Positions 37,951 to 45,731 of a DNA stretch of 64,000 nt are shown here, piece by piece. Both the position numbers and the translations under genes were made by a program. The notes below the pieces were generated by a model that searched no databases, had not been told where the DNA came from, and saw only the letters and a list, made by a program, of their open reading frames with translations. Location: the NCBI GenBank assembly GCA_018208355.1, contig CP062796.1, positions 1,644,494 through 1,708,493 on the forward strand, written 5' to 3'. The stretch is from Candidatus Fermentithermobacillus carboniphilus (GTDB lineage Bacteria > Bacillota > Sulfobacillia > Fermentithermobacillales > Fermentithermobacillaceae). The stretch's first letter is position 1, and each line of letters begins with the position of its first letter.

Positions 37951-39768
37951 ATGGCACCTATCGCTCTCACGATAGACGGAAAACGGGTGACTGTCGAAGA
38001 AGGTATTTCCATCCTGGAAGCCGCCAAAACAGTGGGTATAGACATACCTTCCCTGTGCTATCTCAAAGATATCAACGTCATCGGCAGCTGCAGGGTATGC
38101 GTGGTGGAAGTGGAAGGGGCTAAGACTCTTCAGGCGGCCTGTGTTACACCGGTGGCGCCGGGAATGGTGGTGCATACCAACACACCAAAAGTCCGCGCGT
38201 CTAGGAGACTCACCGTGGAACTCATTCTTTCTGACCACCCGTACGAGTGTCCGACATGCCCTAGAAACCTCAATTGCGAGCTTCAGGCGCTTGCGGAGCG
38301 AATGGGGATCCGCCGTATCCGGTTTGAAGGTCAGAGACAAGAATACAAGCCTGACGTCTCCACTCCGGCCCTGGTGCGTGATTTCAATAAGTGTATCCTC
38401 TGCAGGCGCTGCGTCTCGGTGTGCGAAAAAGTACAGGGGGTCAATGCCATAGGCCCCTATGGCCGTGGTCTCAAGACGACCATAGGGCCTGCCTGGGGTG
38501 AGTCCATGGCTGAAAGCCCCTGTGTCCAATGTGGCCAGTGCGTCCTCGTATGCCCCGTCGGGGCTCTTTACGAAAAGGACTACACTGAGGAGGTCTGGAA
38601 AGCCCTTAGTGACCCGAATAAGCACGTCATTGTCCAGACGGCACCCGCGACTAGGGTGAGTATAGGCGAACCTTTCGGGCTCCCTCCGGGAAGCATCAGT
38701 ACGGGCAAAATGGTTGCGGCCCTCCGGAGGCTCGGCTTTGCCAAGGTATTCGATACCGACTTCGCGGCTGACCTGACCATCGTGGAAGAAGGGTCGGAAC
38801 TATTAGATAGGCTCGCCAAGGGCGGACCTTTTCCGCTGATAACTTCCTGCAGTCCGGGCTGGATAAGGTTTATGGAACAGTTCTACCCTGAACTCTCTCT
38901 GAACGTTTCCTCCTGTAAGTCCCCCCAGCAAATGTTCGGGGCTCTCGCAAAGACGTATTATGCGGAAAAAACAGGGATAGACCCTGCGAAAATCGTAATG
39001 GTCTCGATTATGCCCTGCACCGCCAAGAAGTATGAATGCCAGCGACCGGAGATGACCTCTTCCGGGTTCCAGGACGTAGACTACGTCCTCACTGTTCGGG
39101 AACTGGCCAGGATGATAAAGCAGGCAGGCATTGACTTCCAGGAGCTACCTGAAGAGGAGTACGACGCGCCGCTAGGCATATCAACGGGTGCAGGCGTGAT
39201 CTTCGGAGCTACCGGTGGGGTCATGGAAGCTGCTCTGCGGACCGCTTACGAACTCCACACCGGCAAGCCTCTCCCCAGGATCGACTTTGAGGCGGTGAGG
39301 GGGCTTAACGGCGTAAAGGAAGCTGCGGTCGACCTCGACGGCACTCAGTTGAAAGTGGCGGTCGCCCACGGGTTGGGGAACGCAAGGGTTGTTCTAGATA
39401 GGGTCAAATCCGGCGAGGTCCAGTACCACTTCATAGAGATAATGACCTGTCCCGGTGGTTGTATCGGCGGAGGCGGACAACCGATACCGACAAACACCGA
39501 GATACGACAAAAGAGGCTGGAGGCCATCTACGAGGCTGATAGGCGTATGCCTTTCAGGAAGTCCCACGAAAATCCGGCTGTCCGGGAACTGTACGAGACG
39601 TATCTGGGTAAGCCTCTTGGGCCCAAGTCTCATCACCTCCTTCATACAACATACAGGTGGCGTTCTCCGTTCGGGAGCATGGTACAAAAGAATCATCAGG
39701 GCGTGTGGCCTTTGGAAGAAGTCGCCGCAGCAAGTTCACCCGATGAGGGTGTCGATGACCGCCGCTGA
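37951..39768 (+). CDS. hndD: [FeFe]-hydrogenase catalytic subunit HndD/HydA
   Basis: A 605-residue group A catalytic subunit: N-terminal [2Fe-2S] domain (Cys36, 47, 50, 64), the His-Cys cluster region (H96, C100, C103, C109), two [4Fe-4S] clusters (around 148-158 and 191-201), then the H-cluster domain. L2 is M-P-C-T-A-K-K-Y-E (Cys356) and L3 is T-C-P-G-G-C-I-G-G-G (Cys500, Cys504). L1 reads T-S-C-S-P-G-W: Cys300 is followed by Ser301, where many enzymes have a second Cys. With HndA-B-C it should couple ferredoxin and NAD(P)H oxidation to H2 formation, or the reverse. Confidence 0.95.
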   Translation: MAPIALTIDGKRVTVEEGISILEAAKTVGIDIPSLCYLKDINVIGSCRVCVVEVEGAKTLQAACVTPVAPGMVVHTNTPKVRASRRLTVELILSDHPYECPTCPRNLNCELQALAERMGIRRIRFEGQRQEYKPDVSTPALVRDFNKCILCRRCVSVCEKVQGVNAIGPYGRGLKTTIGPAWGESMAESPCVQCGQCVLVCPVGALYEKDYTEEVWKALSDPNKHVIVQTAPATRVSIGEPFGLPPGSISTGKMVAALRRLGFAKVFDTDFAADLTIVEEGSELLDRLAKGGPFPLITSCSPGWIRFMEQFYPELSLNVSSCKSPQQMFGALAKTYYAEKTGIDPAKIVMVSIMPCTAKKYECQRPEMTSSGFQDVDYVLTVRELARMIKQAGIDFQELPEEEYDAPLGISTGAGVIFGATGGVMEAALRTAYELHTGKPLPRIDFEAVRGLNGVKEAAVDLDGTQLKVAVAHGLGNARVVLDRVKSGEVQYHFIEIMTCPGGCIGGGGQPIPTNTEIRQKRLEAIYEADRRMPFRKSHENPAVRELYETYLGKPLGPKSHHLLHTTYRWRSPFGSMVQKNHQGVWPLEEVAAASSPDEGVDDRR

Positions 39769-39863
39769 AGAACTCGGGTCTCCCTGAAAGACGAGTGTTT
39801 CTCCGATGCTTGCCCGGGTCTTTCGCGAAACGGCAGAAGGACGGTTGAAATTAAGGTGAGAAG

Positions 39864-39896
39864 AGGGGGCTTTTTGATGCTGGTCCAAAGCCCCCT
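39864..39896 (+). terminator. Terminator hairpin of the hydrogenase operon
   Basis: AGGGGGCTTT (39864-39873) pairs perfectly with AAAGCCCCCT (39887-39896). No T-run follows. It lies about 100 bases after the hndD stop. The remaining gap up to fmdB holds only a promoter. Confidence 0.6.
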
Positions 39897-39952
39897 AATC
39901 TGGATGAACCTGTGCGCTATCAACCTCGGTGTGCTGGTCAATCCCGGTGTGC

Positions 39953-39981
39953 TTGACACAAGGTTTTCAATTTCTTATACC
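39953..39981 (+). promoter_or_regulatory. Promoter of the FmdB-family gene
   Basis: A perfect TTGACA (39953-39958), a 17-base spacer and TATACC (39976-39981). The leader to the GTG start at 40024 would be about 36 bases. Confidence 0.6.
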
Positions 39982-40023
39982 TAGGTATGTAGGTCCAGTA
40001 TTCGCGTAAGGGGGTTGTGAGGC

Positions 40024-40260
40024 GTGCCGATCTACGAGTATAAGTGCGCGAAATGCGGCGTCTTCGAGACGATGCAGAAAATAACGGATGAGCCGCTCAA
40101 AACCTGCCCCAAGTGTGGTGGGCCCGTTACGAAACTAATAAGCCATAATGTAGGTATTATCTTTAAAGGGACAGGGTTCTACACTACCGACAACAGATCC
40201 AATGAATATAAAGAAAAGGCAAAAGAAGATAAAGGCGAATCTAAAGCGGCGGATACGTAG
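40024..40260 (+). CDS. FmdB family zinc-ribbon protein
   Basis: A 78-residue FmdB-family protein: [11 protein letters not shown] at the start and C-P-K-C-G-G about 20 residues later form a zinc ribbon; the tail is charged and probably disordered (K/E-rich, 62-78). The family is named after a formamidase regulator, but most members have unknown roles. GTG start. It is monocistronic, with its own promoter and terminator. Confidence 0.88.
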   Translation: MPIYEYKCAKCGVFETMQKITDEPLKTCPKCGGPVTKLISHNVGIIFKGTGFYTTDNRSNEYKEKAKEDKGESKAADT

Positions 40261-40265
40261 AAAAA

Positions 40266-40292
40266 GAACCCCTCGGACAAGACGAGGGGTTC
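40266..40292. terminator. Bidirectional terminator
   Basis: GAACCCCTCG (40266-40275) and CGAGGGGTTC (40283-40292) form a 10-bp stem. On the minus strand it is followed by CTTTTTC, on the plus strand by AAGATTTTGTT. It serves the convergent fmdB and ECF genes. Confidence 0.85.
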
Positions 40293-40312
40293 AAGATTTT
40301 GTTGCGGAAAAG

Positions 40313-40825
40313 TCAACTCTGATAGGTTGACCCGGAAGACCGGTTCTGGACTTGCCTCAAGATCCCCCAGCACAACAAGGCGACCCCCGCATCTACGCTG
40401 TGGTGTACGAGAGTCCCGAGCCCCACAAGGAAACCGGCTTTTTGGACGCTGAACCCGAATGGTAAGACGATCAGGGCCTCCAAGATAGCGTGGACCGGCG
40501 CAACTGCGGCAAGACTCAGGGCGAAGCTGGTTTTCTTCTTGACGAGATAGGCTCCGAGGATGCCTACAGGTACGTGCATTGCGGCTCGCATACCCACGAG
40601 CGGCCCAAGTTTAACGAAGAAACCGACCGCTGACCCGAAGCCAACCATTGCTGCCGCGCCAGGTCCTAAGAGCATAGCCAAAAAGGTCGGGACATGGGAC
40701 GCCGGCGTCGCAGTGAAGGGACCCAGAGCCACAGTCACGGTTCCGGCCAAAAACAGCGGGATCATGAGGGATAGGGCAAGGAGTAGAGCTCCTGAGGTGA
40801 GTCTTCGAATCTTGAGATCTTTCAT
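40313..40825 (-). CDS. ECF transporter S component, possibly niacin-specific
   Basis: A 170-residue polytopic membrane protein with the S-component pattern: an N-terminal basic stretch, then A-L-L-L-A-L-S and P-T-F-L-A-M-L-L-G-P. These are the substrate-binding units of vitamin importers that share an energising module encoded elsewhere. The start at 40825 follows GGAGGAGC; the open frame extends 35 codons further without a better site. The gene lies near niaR, and direct repeats fill its promoter spacer, so niacin is a possible substrate, but this is inference. Confidence 0.75.
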   Translation of the reverse strand: MKDLKIRRLTSGALLLALSLMIPLFLAGTVTVALGPFTATPASHVPTFLAMLLGPGAAAMVGFGSAVGFFVKLGPLVGMRAAMHVPVGILGAYLVKKKTSFALSLAAVAPVHAILEALIVLPFGFSVQKAGFLVGLGTLVHHSVDAGVALLCWGILRQVQNRSSGSTYQS

Positions 40826-40898
40826 GTTGTCAGCTCCTCCGGCAAGAGTGCATAGATCTTCGCGACCGCGTCTCGGTCGAAATTCAGTCCCATGTCTC

Positions 40899-40927
40899 AG
40901 TATATCAGGTGTCTTGTCAGGTGTAAA
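40899..40927 (-). promoter_or_regulatory. Promoter of the ECF S-component with repeats in its spacer
   Basis: On the minus strand TTTACA (40922-40927) and TATACT (40899-40904) are 17 bases apart, each one mismatch from consensus. The plus-strand octamer TCAGGTGT occurs at 40905-40912 and again at 40917-40924, a 12-base period. This looks like an operator embedded in the promoter, possibly for NiaR. Confidence 0.6.
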
Positions 40928-41020
40928 CACGGTAGCGGAGGGGCGAACCGTCTATCGCATTGCGCCTGGAGATGGAGCTTTTGGCCAGAGAGCCGGCGTA
41001 GTGGATCGGCAATGAAGAGG

Positions 41021-41049
41021 CGAGCGGGAGACTGTTCGGCTCCCGCTCG
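41021..41049 (-). terminator. Hairpin after the SleB-like gene
   Basis: CGAGCGGGAG (41021-41030) pairs with CTCCCGCTCG (41040-41049). It lies about 55 bases downstream of the minus-strand hydrolase stop; the trailing sequence is pyrimidine-rich but not a clean T-run. Confidence 0.55.
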
Positions 41050-41104
41050 ACCAATCAACCCGCTGCTTATGCGAAGTGGGCCAAATGTGCGCATGCCGTC
41101 CCTT

Positions 41105-41575
41105 TCAATATGCGAACCAGTGGTTTCCGATTGCGCCCATGGCGGGTTTGGACCACAACCATTCATTCCAGACAGTATGGTAATTAAAGTAGTAAAGAGC
41201 TCCACCCGTCGGGTCCCAGCCAGCCAAGGCGTCAAGCGCGGCCTGGATGCACTCTTCCGGTGGGTATGAGTTGAACATCCAGTTACCCACGGACGAGAAC
41301 TGCCAGGGCTCGTAGATCACATCGTAGATCGTATCCGGGAAAAGCGGGCTTTTGACCCTGTTGAGGACAACCGCCGCTACTGCGACCTTGCCCACGTAAG
41401 GTTCTCCCGCAGCTTCCGCGTATACGAGCCTGGCGAGAAGCATGAGCTCATCGTAAGTATAGTTCGTGTCCCATGGACTATAAGCGAGAGCTTTCGCAGG
41501 GAACATCAATAGGGTTGGTCCAGCTATAAGTAACAGGACCAATCCAACGTAGAACAGCTTTTTAAGGATATTCAT
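41105..41575 (-). CDS. SleB/CwlJ-family cell wall hydrolase, secreted
   Basis: A 156-residue Hydrolase_2 (SleB/CwlJ) protein: a signal peptide (about residues 1-31, ending in A-K-A-L-A), then L-A-R-L-V-Y-A-E-A-A-G-E-P with the catalytic Glu, V-A-A-V-V-L-N-R-V, and the late A-L-Y-Y-F-N segment. These enzymes cleave spore-cortex or vegetative peptidoglycan. Such genes are typical of endospore formers, and this one lacks an N-terminal peptidoglycan-binding repeat. ATG start behind GAGGGGGATC. Confidence 0.92.
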   Translation of the reverse strand: MNILKKLFYVGLVLLLIAGPTLLMFPAKALAYSPWDTNYTYDELMLLARLVYAEAAGEPYVGKVAVAAVVLNRVKSPLFPDTIYDVIYEPWQFSSVGNWMFNSYPPEECIQAALDALAGWDPTGGALYYFNYHTVWNEWLWSKPAMGAIGNHWFAY

Positions 41576-41637
41576 GTTGATCCCCCTCTCTTGCCTCCGG
41601 AGTTAGCTTTAGGGTTCGGTGAAAGGGTTCAGCCCTA

Positions 41638-41661
41638 CTGCCCCGTAATCACATGGGGCAG
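41638..41661. repeat. Hairpin-forming inverted repeat
   Basis: CTGCCCC (41638-41644) and GGGGCAG (41655-41661) form a perfect 7-bp stem with a 10-base loop in the gap between niaR and the SleB-like gene. It could end niaR transcription (minus strand); no T-run is seen. Nothing else is recognisable in this 231-base gap. Confidence 0.4.
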
Positions 41662-41806
41662 ATTCACCCGAAAATGGTTCCCCCGTACCCGCGCAGGTGC
41701 GCGAGATTCGGCTAAATATCGTGCGCCGTGGCGATTTTACCATGCCTGGCAGGGGCTTTCATTAGTGAGTGAGTGGCATCTTTGGAAAGGTTGTGACCTG
41801 TGAGGA

Positions 41807-42331
41807 TCATTCTGTCAGCAGGAAACCTTTTTCTCTGAGCGTTTCTTCGAGTTTATCGAATTGAGACTTGTCGCGTCCCTTTACGGTGTGCAGGTGCACT
41901 CCCCCGGTAAGGGATGAAAGGAGACCGGCCCTCGTTTCTTCGATGGTCTTTATGAAGTCGTCTACGTCTTTCCGGGTTGAAAGCGAAAGCTGGCCTGTCA
42001 ATTGCCCGTAAACGGGGTGGTCGACTATGACGTCTACTACCTCGAGACCCAGGTCAACCATAGAGTATAGTTCTTCTCGGGTCTCGCTCCTCGAATGTCT
42101 GACGGCGACCAGTTTCGTTATACCCGGCGTCCTATCACTTGATAGGATAGTGTAGCCTCTTGGCGTTGCCAGTATTTCCTTGCCCTGCGCCCTGAGAACT
42201 GCGATGTCCTGGACGATGACTTGCCGGGTTACTCCAAGGCGCGATGCGAGAGAAGACCCGGTAACTGGTTCTTTCGACCCGGCAAGGATCTCGAGAAGAG
42301 CATTTCTCCTGGAAGAAGCGTCCACATACAT
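41807..42331 (-). CDS. niaR: Niacin-responsive repressor NiaR, HTH plus 3H domain
   Basis: A 174-residue regulator: an N-terminal winged HTH (about 8-60, with R-L-G-V-T-R-Q-V-I-V-Q-D-I as recognition region) and a C-terminal 3H domain with the conserved His residues in V-R-H-S, D-H-P-V-Y-G-Q and G-G-V-H-L-H-T. NiaR represses NAD synthesis and niacin uptake genes when niacin is plentiful. ATG behind GAGGGGAG. A predicted vitamin S-component lies two genes downstream on the same strand. Confidence 0.93.
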   Translation of the reverse strand: MYVDASSRRNALLEILAGSKEPVTGSSLASRLGVTRQVIVQDIAVLRAQGKEILATPRGYTILSSDRTPGITKLVAVRHSRSETREELYSMVDLGLEVVDVIVDHPVYGQLTGQLSLSTRKDVDDFIKTIEETRAGLLSSLTGGVHLHTVKGRDKSQFDKLEETLREKGFLLTE

Positions 42332-42410
42332 CTCCCCTCGTAAGCCGGTGCCCTTTTCCAGCCGCCATTTAATTCTATGGCCCAGGTTTTATGTCCTTCT
42401 ACAAATGTTA

Positions 42411-42508
42411 TATAATTAAGATGTCGTTGGAGCAGGCGATCGACTCCCTCGCTGGGGAGTTGGTGGGGCCGGATCCTGCCGGAAGTACGGAGACGTACTA
42501 ATCCGGCA
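42411..42508 (+). promoter_or_regulatory. -10 box and structured leader of the cation-efflux gene
   Basis: TATAAT (42411-42416) with a poor -35 precedes a leader of about 120 bases. Hairpin 1 is ACTCCC/GGGAGT (42443-42448, 42455-42460). Hairpin 2 is TGCCGGA-AGTAC / GTACT-AA-TCCGGCA (42477-42488, 42495-42508). GCAGG (42432-42436) can instead pair with CCTGC (42475-42479), which overlaps hairpin 2, so two exclusive folds are possible. A metal-sensing riboswitch is a reasonable idea for an efflux gene. Confidence 0.5.
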
Positions 42509-42544
42509 AGACCTCGACAACACTTTCCCCAGGAGGGTTCGTGT

Positions 42545-43528
42545 ATGCCACAGAAAAAATCCGCTCGTTGGTCCATCACCGGATATCTTATCGAGAAATT
42601 CACGGGACATTCTTCCTCACCAGAACCTGTGACCGATCCCGATGTGAGGACCAAGTTTGCATTTCTCGAAGCGTGGGTAAGTATTATAGGGAACTTCATC
42701 CTCGCTTTCATCAAGGTGACCTTCGGACTTGTCCTGAACAGCATATCTCTTCTGGCCGATGCGGCACACACGGCGGCTGACGTCCTGACCTCCGTCGTCG
42801 TCCTTGTAGGTTTCCGGATGGCCAGGGCTCCGGCTGACGAAAAGCATCCTTTCGGCCACGGGAGAGTCGAGTTTCTGAGCACCCTCGTGATAGCCATCCT
42901 TTTGCTGGTGGTGGGCTTCCAGTTTGGCAAATCTTCGTATGAAAGGCTCCTGTCCAATACCCCGGTCAAAGGCAGTTTTGTCGTAGCCGCGATGATGGTG
43001 CTCAGCGGTGTGGCGAAGGAATGGATGACCAGGTTTGCGTTGTATCTGGGGCGAAAGACGAATGCACAGGCCCTTATAGGGGATGCGTGGCACCACAGGA
43101 CCGACGCGATAGCATCTGTCCTGGTCGCAGTAGCTATAGTGTCCTCCCGTTACGGTTATCACTGGGTTGACGCGGTTCTGGGCATCGGCGTATCGGCTCT
43201 TATAGTCTACACTGGAGTGGAACTGGCTCTGTCTTCTGCTTCCACCCTCATCGGAGAAGGGGCGCCCGAAGAGCTCCTCAATGCGATCCGTACTGAAGTT
43301 CTGAAGTGCGAGGGTGTGAAGGACCTCCATAAGGTCATTGTCCACGATTACGGTGGAAGAAAATCTGTTTCCCTCCATATCCTCGTGAGTGAGGACTTAA
43401 GCTTGCTCGAATCCCATAACATTGCCACGGAAGTCGAGAAGGCGGTGAAGTCCCGTGTTGCCGGAGACGTTGTGGTACACATGGAGCCCTTTAATCCAGA
43501 GGAAAACCAGGGTGCTGACGCCGAATGA
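42545..43528 (+). CDS. Cation diffusion facilitator family transporter
   Basis: A 327-residue CDF exporter for divalent metals (Zn, Mn, Fe, Co or Ni). The metal site appears as D-A-A-H-T-x-A-D in helix 2 and D-A-W-H-H-R-T-D in helix 5. Six membrane helices precede a C-terminal cytoplasmic domain (about 220-315) with the V-H-M-E-P ending. ATG 42545 after AGGAGGG. The substrate cannot be read safely from the sequence. The structured leader upstream suggests metal-responsive control. Confidence 0.93.
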   Translation: MPQKKSARWSITGYLIEKFTGHSSSPEPVTDPDVRTKFAFLEAWVSIIGNFILAFIKVTFGLVLNSISLLADAAHTAADVLTSVVVLVGFRMARAPADEKHPFGHGRVEFLSTLVIAILLLVVGFQFGKSSYERLLSNTPVKGSFVVAAMMVLSGVAKEWMTRFALYLGRKTNAQALIGDAWHHRTDAIASVLVAVAIVSSRYGYHWVDAVLGIGVSALIVYTGVELALSSASTLIGEGAPEELLNAIRTEVLKCEGVKDLHKVIVHDYGGRKSVSLHILVSEDLSLLESHNIATEVEKAVKSRVAGDVVVHMEPFNPEENQGADAE

Positions 43529-43587
43529 ACAATCTGTGAGGCCAGTTCGGAACATATGGCCAGAGAAGATCTGAGGAGGGACTTCCT

Positions 43588-44403
43588 GTGAAAGTGTTCA
43601 TATCCTGTGACATAGAGGGTATCTCGGGGATAGTGAATACCGATCAAACTTCGCCCGAAGGGAAGGATTACTCCAGAGCCAGAGAGCTGATGACAGGCGA
43701 GGCCAACGCAGTGATCGAGGGAGCTGTCCGGGCGGGCGCCACGGAAATCGTGGTGAACGATGCTCACGGTCCAATGCGCAATCTGCTCATAGAAAAACTC
43801 CATCCTGCCGCCACTCTCATCACCGGTTCACCCAAGCCTCTTTCCATGATGGAGGGAATAGGACCCCAGTTCCAGGCGGCCATTTTTGTTGGATACCACT
43901 CCAGAATGGGCACGCCGGGTGTGCTGAGTCATACCATCTCTGGCGCCGTAGTAGCCAACATTTGGGTTAACGATGTTCTCGTGGGAGAGACCGGGATAAA
44001 CGCTGGGATCGCGGGTTTCTACGGAGTCCCGGTGGTCTTGGTGGCTGGCGACGATGTGGTGGCCGAGGAAGCCCGGGCACTTCTCCCCCACGTTCACACA
44101 GTTGTGGTCAAGCAGGCTATAACCAGGTATTCGGCAAAGTGTCTTCCACCCGAAAAGGTATCGCAACTCTTGACGACCGAGACGGAGAAGGCCTTGAGAG
44201 ACCTTTCTTCTGCGAAATCATGGGTTCCCACATCTCCCGTCACATTCAAGATAGAGTTCAAAGACTCGGGTTTTGCCGAACAGGCTGCGAGGTTTCCCTA
44301 CGCCAAAGTGATAGATCCACGTACTCTTTCTTTCACGGCAGATGACTACATAACTGCGTTTAAGGGCATGAGAGCCATGATCGCCCTAGCGAGGAATGAT
44401 TGA
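43588..44403 (+). CDS. dppA: D-aminopeptidase DppA family (peptidase M55)
   Basis: A 271-residue M55 zinc peptidase that releases D-amino acids from peptides, for example wall-derived ones. Metal ligands appear as C-D-I-E-G (Asp8, Glu10), N-D-A-H-G, G-Y-H-S and G-E-T-G. GTG start behind GAGGAGGG. Next door are an M20 peptidase and an asparaginase-like amidase, which suggests peptide scavenging. Confidence 0.94.
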   Translation: MKVFISCDIEGISGIVNTDQTSPEGKDYSRARELMTGEANAVIEGAVRAGATEIVVNDAHGPMRNLLIEKLHPAATLITGSPKPLSMMEGIGPQFQAAIFVGYHSRMGTPGVLSHTISGAVVANIWVNDVLVGETGINAGIAGFYGVPVVLVAGDDVVAEEARALLPHVHTVVVKQAITRYSAKCLPPEKVSQLLTTETEKALRDLSSAKSWVPTSPVTFKIEFKDSGFAEQAARFPYAKVIDPRTLSFTADDYITAFKGMRAMIALARND

Positions 44404-44463
44404 TTCTCCCGGTGCCCCTTGCAGTCTGAGTCTTCCAAAAGGCCGTAATGGAGTCCCAAAAAT

Positions 44464-44486
44464 CGAGGGGGATTACTTCCCCCTCG
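44464..44486. terminator. Bidirectional terminator between dppA and the M20 peptidase
   Basis: CGAGGGGGA (44464-44472) pairs with TCCCCCTCG (44478-44486). ATTTTTGG follows on the minus strand, a strong signal for the M20 gene; on the plus strand the tail is weaker. Confidence 0.8.
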
Positions 44487-44501
44487 TGCTCCCCTGTTCT
44501 T

Positions 44502-45644
44502 CTAAATTCTGAGCAACAGGGCTGCTACCAGCGCCGCCCTTTCCGGGAGGCTCGGCAAGAGGACATATTCGCCAGGAGAATGGGCATCGTCGCCTACGGG
44601 TCCCAGCCCGTCCAAGGTCGGTATCCCAAGAGCCGACGTGAAGTTCCCGTCGCTGCCGCCGCCCGTACCTGATTCTTCAAGTACGAGTCCAATTTCGGCC
44701 CCGATGGCTTTTGCCAAGTGGAAAAGAGCGAGGTTCTTCTCGTTTCTCTCCATCGGTGGCCTGTTGAGGTCTCCTTCGACGGTAATCGACACTCTCGGGT
44801 CTACAGGTTTTAGGTTCAGGATCTTGGGGATTACTCTCGAAGCCGCAGCCATGCTCTTAACCCGAAGGTCGATTCCCAGAACCGCTTCTTCGGCGACCAC
44901 ATTGCGCCTGGTTCCCGCCTGGACCGTTCCCACGTTGACAGTAGTGCCTTCTTCAAGATCGGTGAGGCCGTGCAGGTAGAGGATCTGGTGGGCTGCTTCC
45001 TGGGCTGCCGATACGCCTCTCTCATAATCAGCTCCGGCGTGAGCAGACCTGCCCTTTATCCTCACCTCAAACATTCCAACACCTTTTCTCCAGGTCTTCA
45101 ACGCTCCCCCGCGAACAGAAGGCTCTAGCACCAAGACAGCTTTAGACTTTCTGGCTTCTTCTTCAATGATCGGCCTTGACGACGGGGATCCTATTTCCTC
45201 GTCGCTGTTATGTAAAACCACCACGCGTTTTGAGGGAACGAGGTCGAGAGCAGAGAGGGCTTTAACGGCATAAAGTGCTTCTACGATGCCCCCCTTCATG
45301 TCATAGGCGCCCGGCCCGAAAGCCTTTTGGCCTTCGATTCTGAAAGGGCGCCGGGCCGCTTCGCCGGGGCCCCACACTGTATCCATGTGACACAGCAGGA
45401 GGATCTGTTCATCTCCTGCCCCCCATTGGGCCTTGAAATGGTTGCCGTACTTTTCTTGAGGAAAGACGGTGACCTTCGCCCCGAGTTCGTCCCAGGCTCC
45501 GGCGACCACGTCCGAGAAGTGGTCGACAAGTTCTTTATTTGTGCTGGGTGAGTCGATATTGGTTAGCCTTTCGAGGGTGCTCACCATTTCATCCTGACGC
45601 GCCTTCAAAAACTCCAAGATATCCCTTGCTGACCTGGATTCCAC
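44502..45644 (-). CDS. M20 family metallopeptidase, carboxypeptidase G2-like
   Basis: A 380-residue M20 peptidase with a two-zinc site: H-M-D-T-V-W, D-M-K-G-G, D-E-E-I-G-S, V-L-E-P and the final D-D-A-H-S-P. The R-S-A-H-A-G lid-domain motif is present. Relatives cleave C-terminal Glu or dipeptides. GTG start behind GGAGGGATG. The substrate is unknown. Confidence 0.93.
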   Translation of the reverse strand: MESRSARDILEFLKARQDEMVSTLERLTNIDSPSTNKELVDHFSDVVAGAWDELGAKVTVFPQEKYGNHFKAQWGAGDEQILLLCHMDTVWGPGEAARRPFRIEGQKAFGPGAYDMKGGIVEALYAVKALSALDLVPSKRVVVLHNSDEEIGSPSSRPIIEEEARKSKAVLVLEPSVRGGALKTWRKGVGMFEVRIKGRSAHAGADYERGVSAAQEAAHQILYLHGLTDLEEGTTVNVGTVQAGTRRNVVAEEAVLGIDLRVKSMAAASRVIPKILNLKPVDPRVSITVEGDLNRPPMERNEKNLALFHLAKAIGAEIGLVLEESGTGGGSDGNFTSALGIPTLDGLGPVGDDAHSPGEYVLLPSLPERAALVAALLLRI

Positions 45645-45731
45645 GATTCATCCCTCCGGAAATATCATTTGCAGGACTTTAATATTTCTAGATTCGCCGG
45701 TCAAGACCTCCCAGCATCGACGGTGCCTGCA

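Noticed and set aside
41591..41803. A 70-codon plus-strand frame between the SleB-like gene and niaR
   Set aside because: No ribosome site, no recognisable domain, and it runs through an inverted repeat.
42421..42544. Assigning the cation-efflux leader to the NiCo or yybP-ykoY riboswitch class
   Set aside because: I could not recognise the conserved core of either class by eye, so only a structured leader is claimed.
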